Of a DNA stretch of 41,083 nucleotides, positions 40,132-41,083 are shown one piece after another. The number at the start of each line of letters is the position of its first letter. The stretch's first letter is position 1. The DNA is from a virus. The DNA is taken from positions 1-41,083 of the IMG/VR virus record IMGVR_UViG_3300005563_000058; one strand, given 5' to 3'. The position numbers and the translations under genes were made by a program. Below the pieces are notes generated by a model. That model was not told where the DNA came from. It saw nothing but the letters and a program-made list of their open reading frames with translations, and searched no databases.

Positions 40132-40790
40132 GCATCCCGAAGGTTGCAAAGCCCGCCCCGAAGGTCATCCCAGATCCCGCGAGTGTGTCCAGGGATAAAA
40201 CGAAAGCAGCTTTGATTGCAGTCTACAAGTTGTACACCAAGGACAACAAGAAATACGAAGGCGAGTTCTACAAGGCAATCCTGGCGTTCGCCAAACTCAA
40301 GATTGCTTACATCGAGTACGAGTTTTTCAATCTAGGTACGGCGGGGACGGTAGACGATTATGCGCAGGAATCGGCCATCGCGGTCTTCAAGGGGTTGAAG
40401 AAGTTCAGGGGAAACTCGGAGTCGTTTTATGCGTGGGTCCACAAGATTTGCTACACGACGGCCTCTGGTCTCTTCAATGAACTCCATAGGCAGAAGGTGG
40501 AAAAGGTAGCCATCTTCCTGGAGGAAAAAGGAGACGACGGGGAAGGGTCTAGTTTCGTGGAAGAAAACCCCTTGTTGTCTGCTAGGTTCGGTTCAGGAGG
40601 GAACGGGCACAGGCGGGTTGATGACATCCTAGCCAATGTAGACGGCACGGATAAATGGATCTGTCAACTCATTATGGACGGTAATACACAGAAGCAGGTT
40701 GCTGGGTTGCTGCACATGGGTGAGGCTGCTGTTAAGGCTAGGCTGCACAGGATGAAAGTTAGATTTACAAAGGAGAAAGACGTTGCTTAA
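40128..40790 (+). CDS. ECF-like RNA polymerase sigma factor
   Basis: GTG 40128 overlaps the methyltransferase stop (GTGA) and follows AGGGG at five bases; 220 residues. Region 2: TVDDYAQESAIAVFKGLKKF, RGNSESFYAWVHKICYTTAS, GLFNELHRQKVEK, with the 'f.aWl..i..n...d..R' shape. Region 4: GTDKWICQLIMDGNTQKQVA, GLLHMGEAAVKARLHRMKVR, a helix-turn-helix. A phage-coded sigma of this type could direct host RNA polymerase to middle or late promoters, for example of the leftward structural block. The front 50 residues are basic and helical. It overlaps the dUTPase start. Confidence 0.85.
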   Translation: MSIPKVAKPAPKVIPDPASVSRDKTKAALIAVYKLYTKDNKKYEGEFYKAILAFAKLKIAYIEYEFFNLGTAGTVDDYAQESAIAVFKGLKKFRGNSESFYAWVHKICYTTASGLFNELHRQKVEKVAIFLEEKGDDGEGSSFVEENPLLSARFGSGGNGHRRVDDILANVDGTDKWICQLIMDGNTQKQVAGLLHMGEAAVKARLHRMKVRFTKEKDVA

Positions 40791-41083
40791 GATTCAGAAA
40801 TTACACGTTGATGCAATCCTACCTACGGTAGCCCACCCCGGAGAGGACTTGGCCTATGACCTCTACGCGCTGGAAGACACTGTGCTGCCAATTGGGGTAG
40901 TCACGAAGGTTCGCACTGGGATTGCGGCTGCTGCGTACAAAGTTAAACGAGTGCAGGCCGGGATGAAGATTGATGACGGGGGCCATTACATGAGCCATCG
41001 GGATGACGTTACCCCACTTGGTCTGCTCATCCGCGACCGTTCCAGTATGGCGGCTAAGGGGATTGTGACGAGCGGGGGAGTGA
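40783..41083 (+). CDS. dut: dUTP diphosphatase, 3' end cut by window edge
   Basis: TTG 40783 lies seven bases behind AAGGAG, inside the end of the sigma gene. About 100 residues are visible: LKIQKLHVDAILPTVAHPGE, DLAYDLYALEDTVLPIGVVT (motif 1), LIRDRSSMAAKGIVTSGGV (motif 2 and the start of motif 3). The trimeric family hydrolyses dUTP to dUMP, keeping uracil out of DNA and feeding thymidylate synthesis. Between motifs there is an insertion (KVKRVQAGMKIDDGGHYMSH) compared with short bacterial forms, seen in some phage enzymes. It suggests that thymine is used in the phage DNA. Confidence 0.9.
   Translation, partial: MLKIQKLHVDAILPTVAHPGEDLAYDLYALEDTVLPIGVVTKVRTGIAAAAYKVKRVQAGMKIDDGGHYMSHRDDVTPLGLLIRDRSSMAAKGIVTSGGV

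Noticed and set aside
1-41083. CRISPR array, insertion sequence, integrase, attachment site, group I intron
   Set aside because: No evenly spaced repeats, transposase or recombinase motifs, or intron core sequences were recognised; the endonuclease genes appear free-standing and their neighbours are uninterrupted apart from the polymerase intein.

Overview
The window looks like most of the genome of a tailed double-stranded DNA phage (siphovirus type, HK97-like head), or a prophage. It holds the packaging genes, an HK97-type portal, protease and capsid set, a long-tail module with a tape measure, and a separate replication block. The host cannot be fixed from sequence alone. Several virion-region genes carry Sec signal peptides followed by an 'ATTGYMTVS' start and a chitobiase-like domain, a style I associate with soil bacteria such as Acidobacteriota; this is inference. 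I saw no integrase, endolysin, tRNA or CRISPR array, and both window ends cut through genes.

Layout. Positions 1-32790 form one long leftward (minus-strand) block. In transcription order (right to left) it contains an HNH-AP2 homing-type endonuclease (32176-32790), two further HNH genes, small and large terminase, a small membrane protein, portal, a double-protease fusion, major capsid protein, a GIY-YIG endonuclease, head-tail joining genes, two secreted proteins of unknown role, tail completion proteins, tail tube, the two tail-assembly chaperones (probably linked by a -1 frameshift), tape measure, a three-gene cassette of secreted fibre- or spike-like proteins set off by two copies of one terminator hairpin, distal tail genes interrupted by another AP2 endonuclease, a J-like tip protein, a two-membrane-segment protein, a helix-turn-helix metallophosphoesterase and a protein related to phage dATP/dGTP diphosphohydrolases.

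About 950 bases without a convincing gene (32791-33738) separate this from the rightward block. That space has many small hairpins and a 52-base repeat. The rightward block has a cysteine-rich protein of unknown function, a divergent XRE regulator with a small promoter/operator region, another HNH-AP2 gene, a family A DNA polymerase carrying an intein, a small DksA/TraR-type zinc finger, an N6-adenine methyltransferase, an ECF-like sigma factor and the start of a dUTPase. The last three overlap or nearly touch and use GTG or TTG starts.

Most notable: (1) a 367-residue LAGLIDADG intein inside the most conserved stretch of DNA polymerase, and polymerase active-site variants (Leu at the Pol I 762 position, Met at 766, YDE for HDE); (2) two unrelated capsid proteases, S78 and S49, fused in one chain with a cysteine-rich tail; (3) genes that appear to start at ATC, in a shared ACCATC context; (4) an unusually heavy load of mobile endonucleases, one with its ribosome binding site locked in a hairpin; (5) five signal-peptide proteins embedded in the virion operon.
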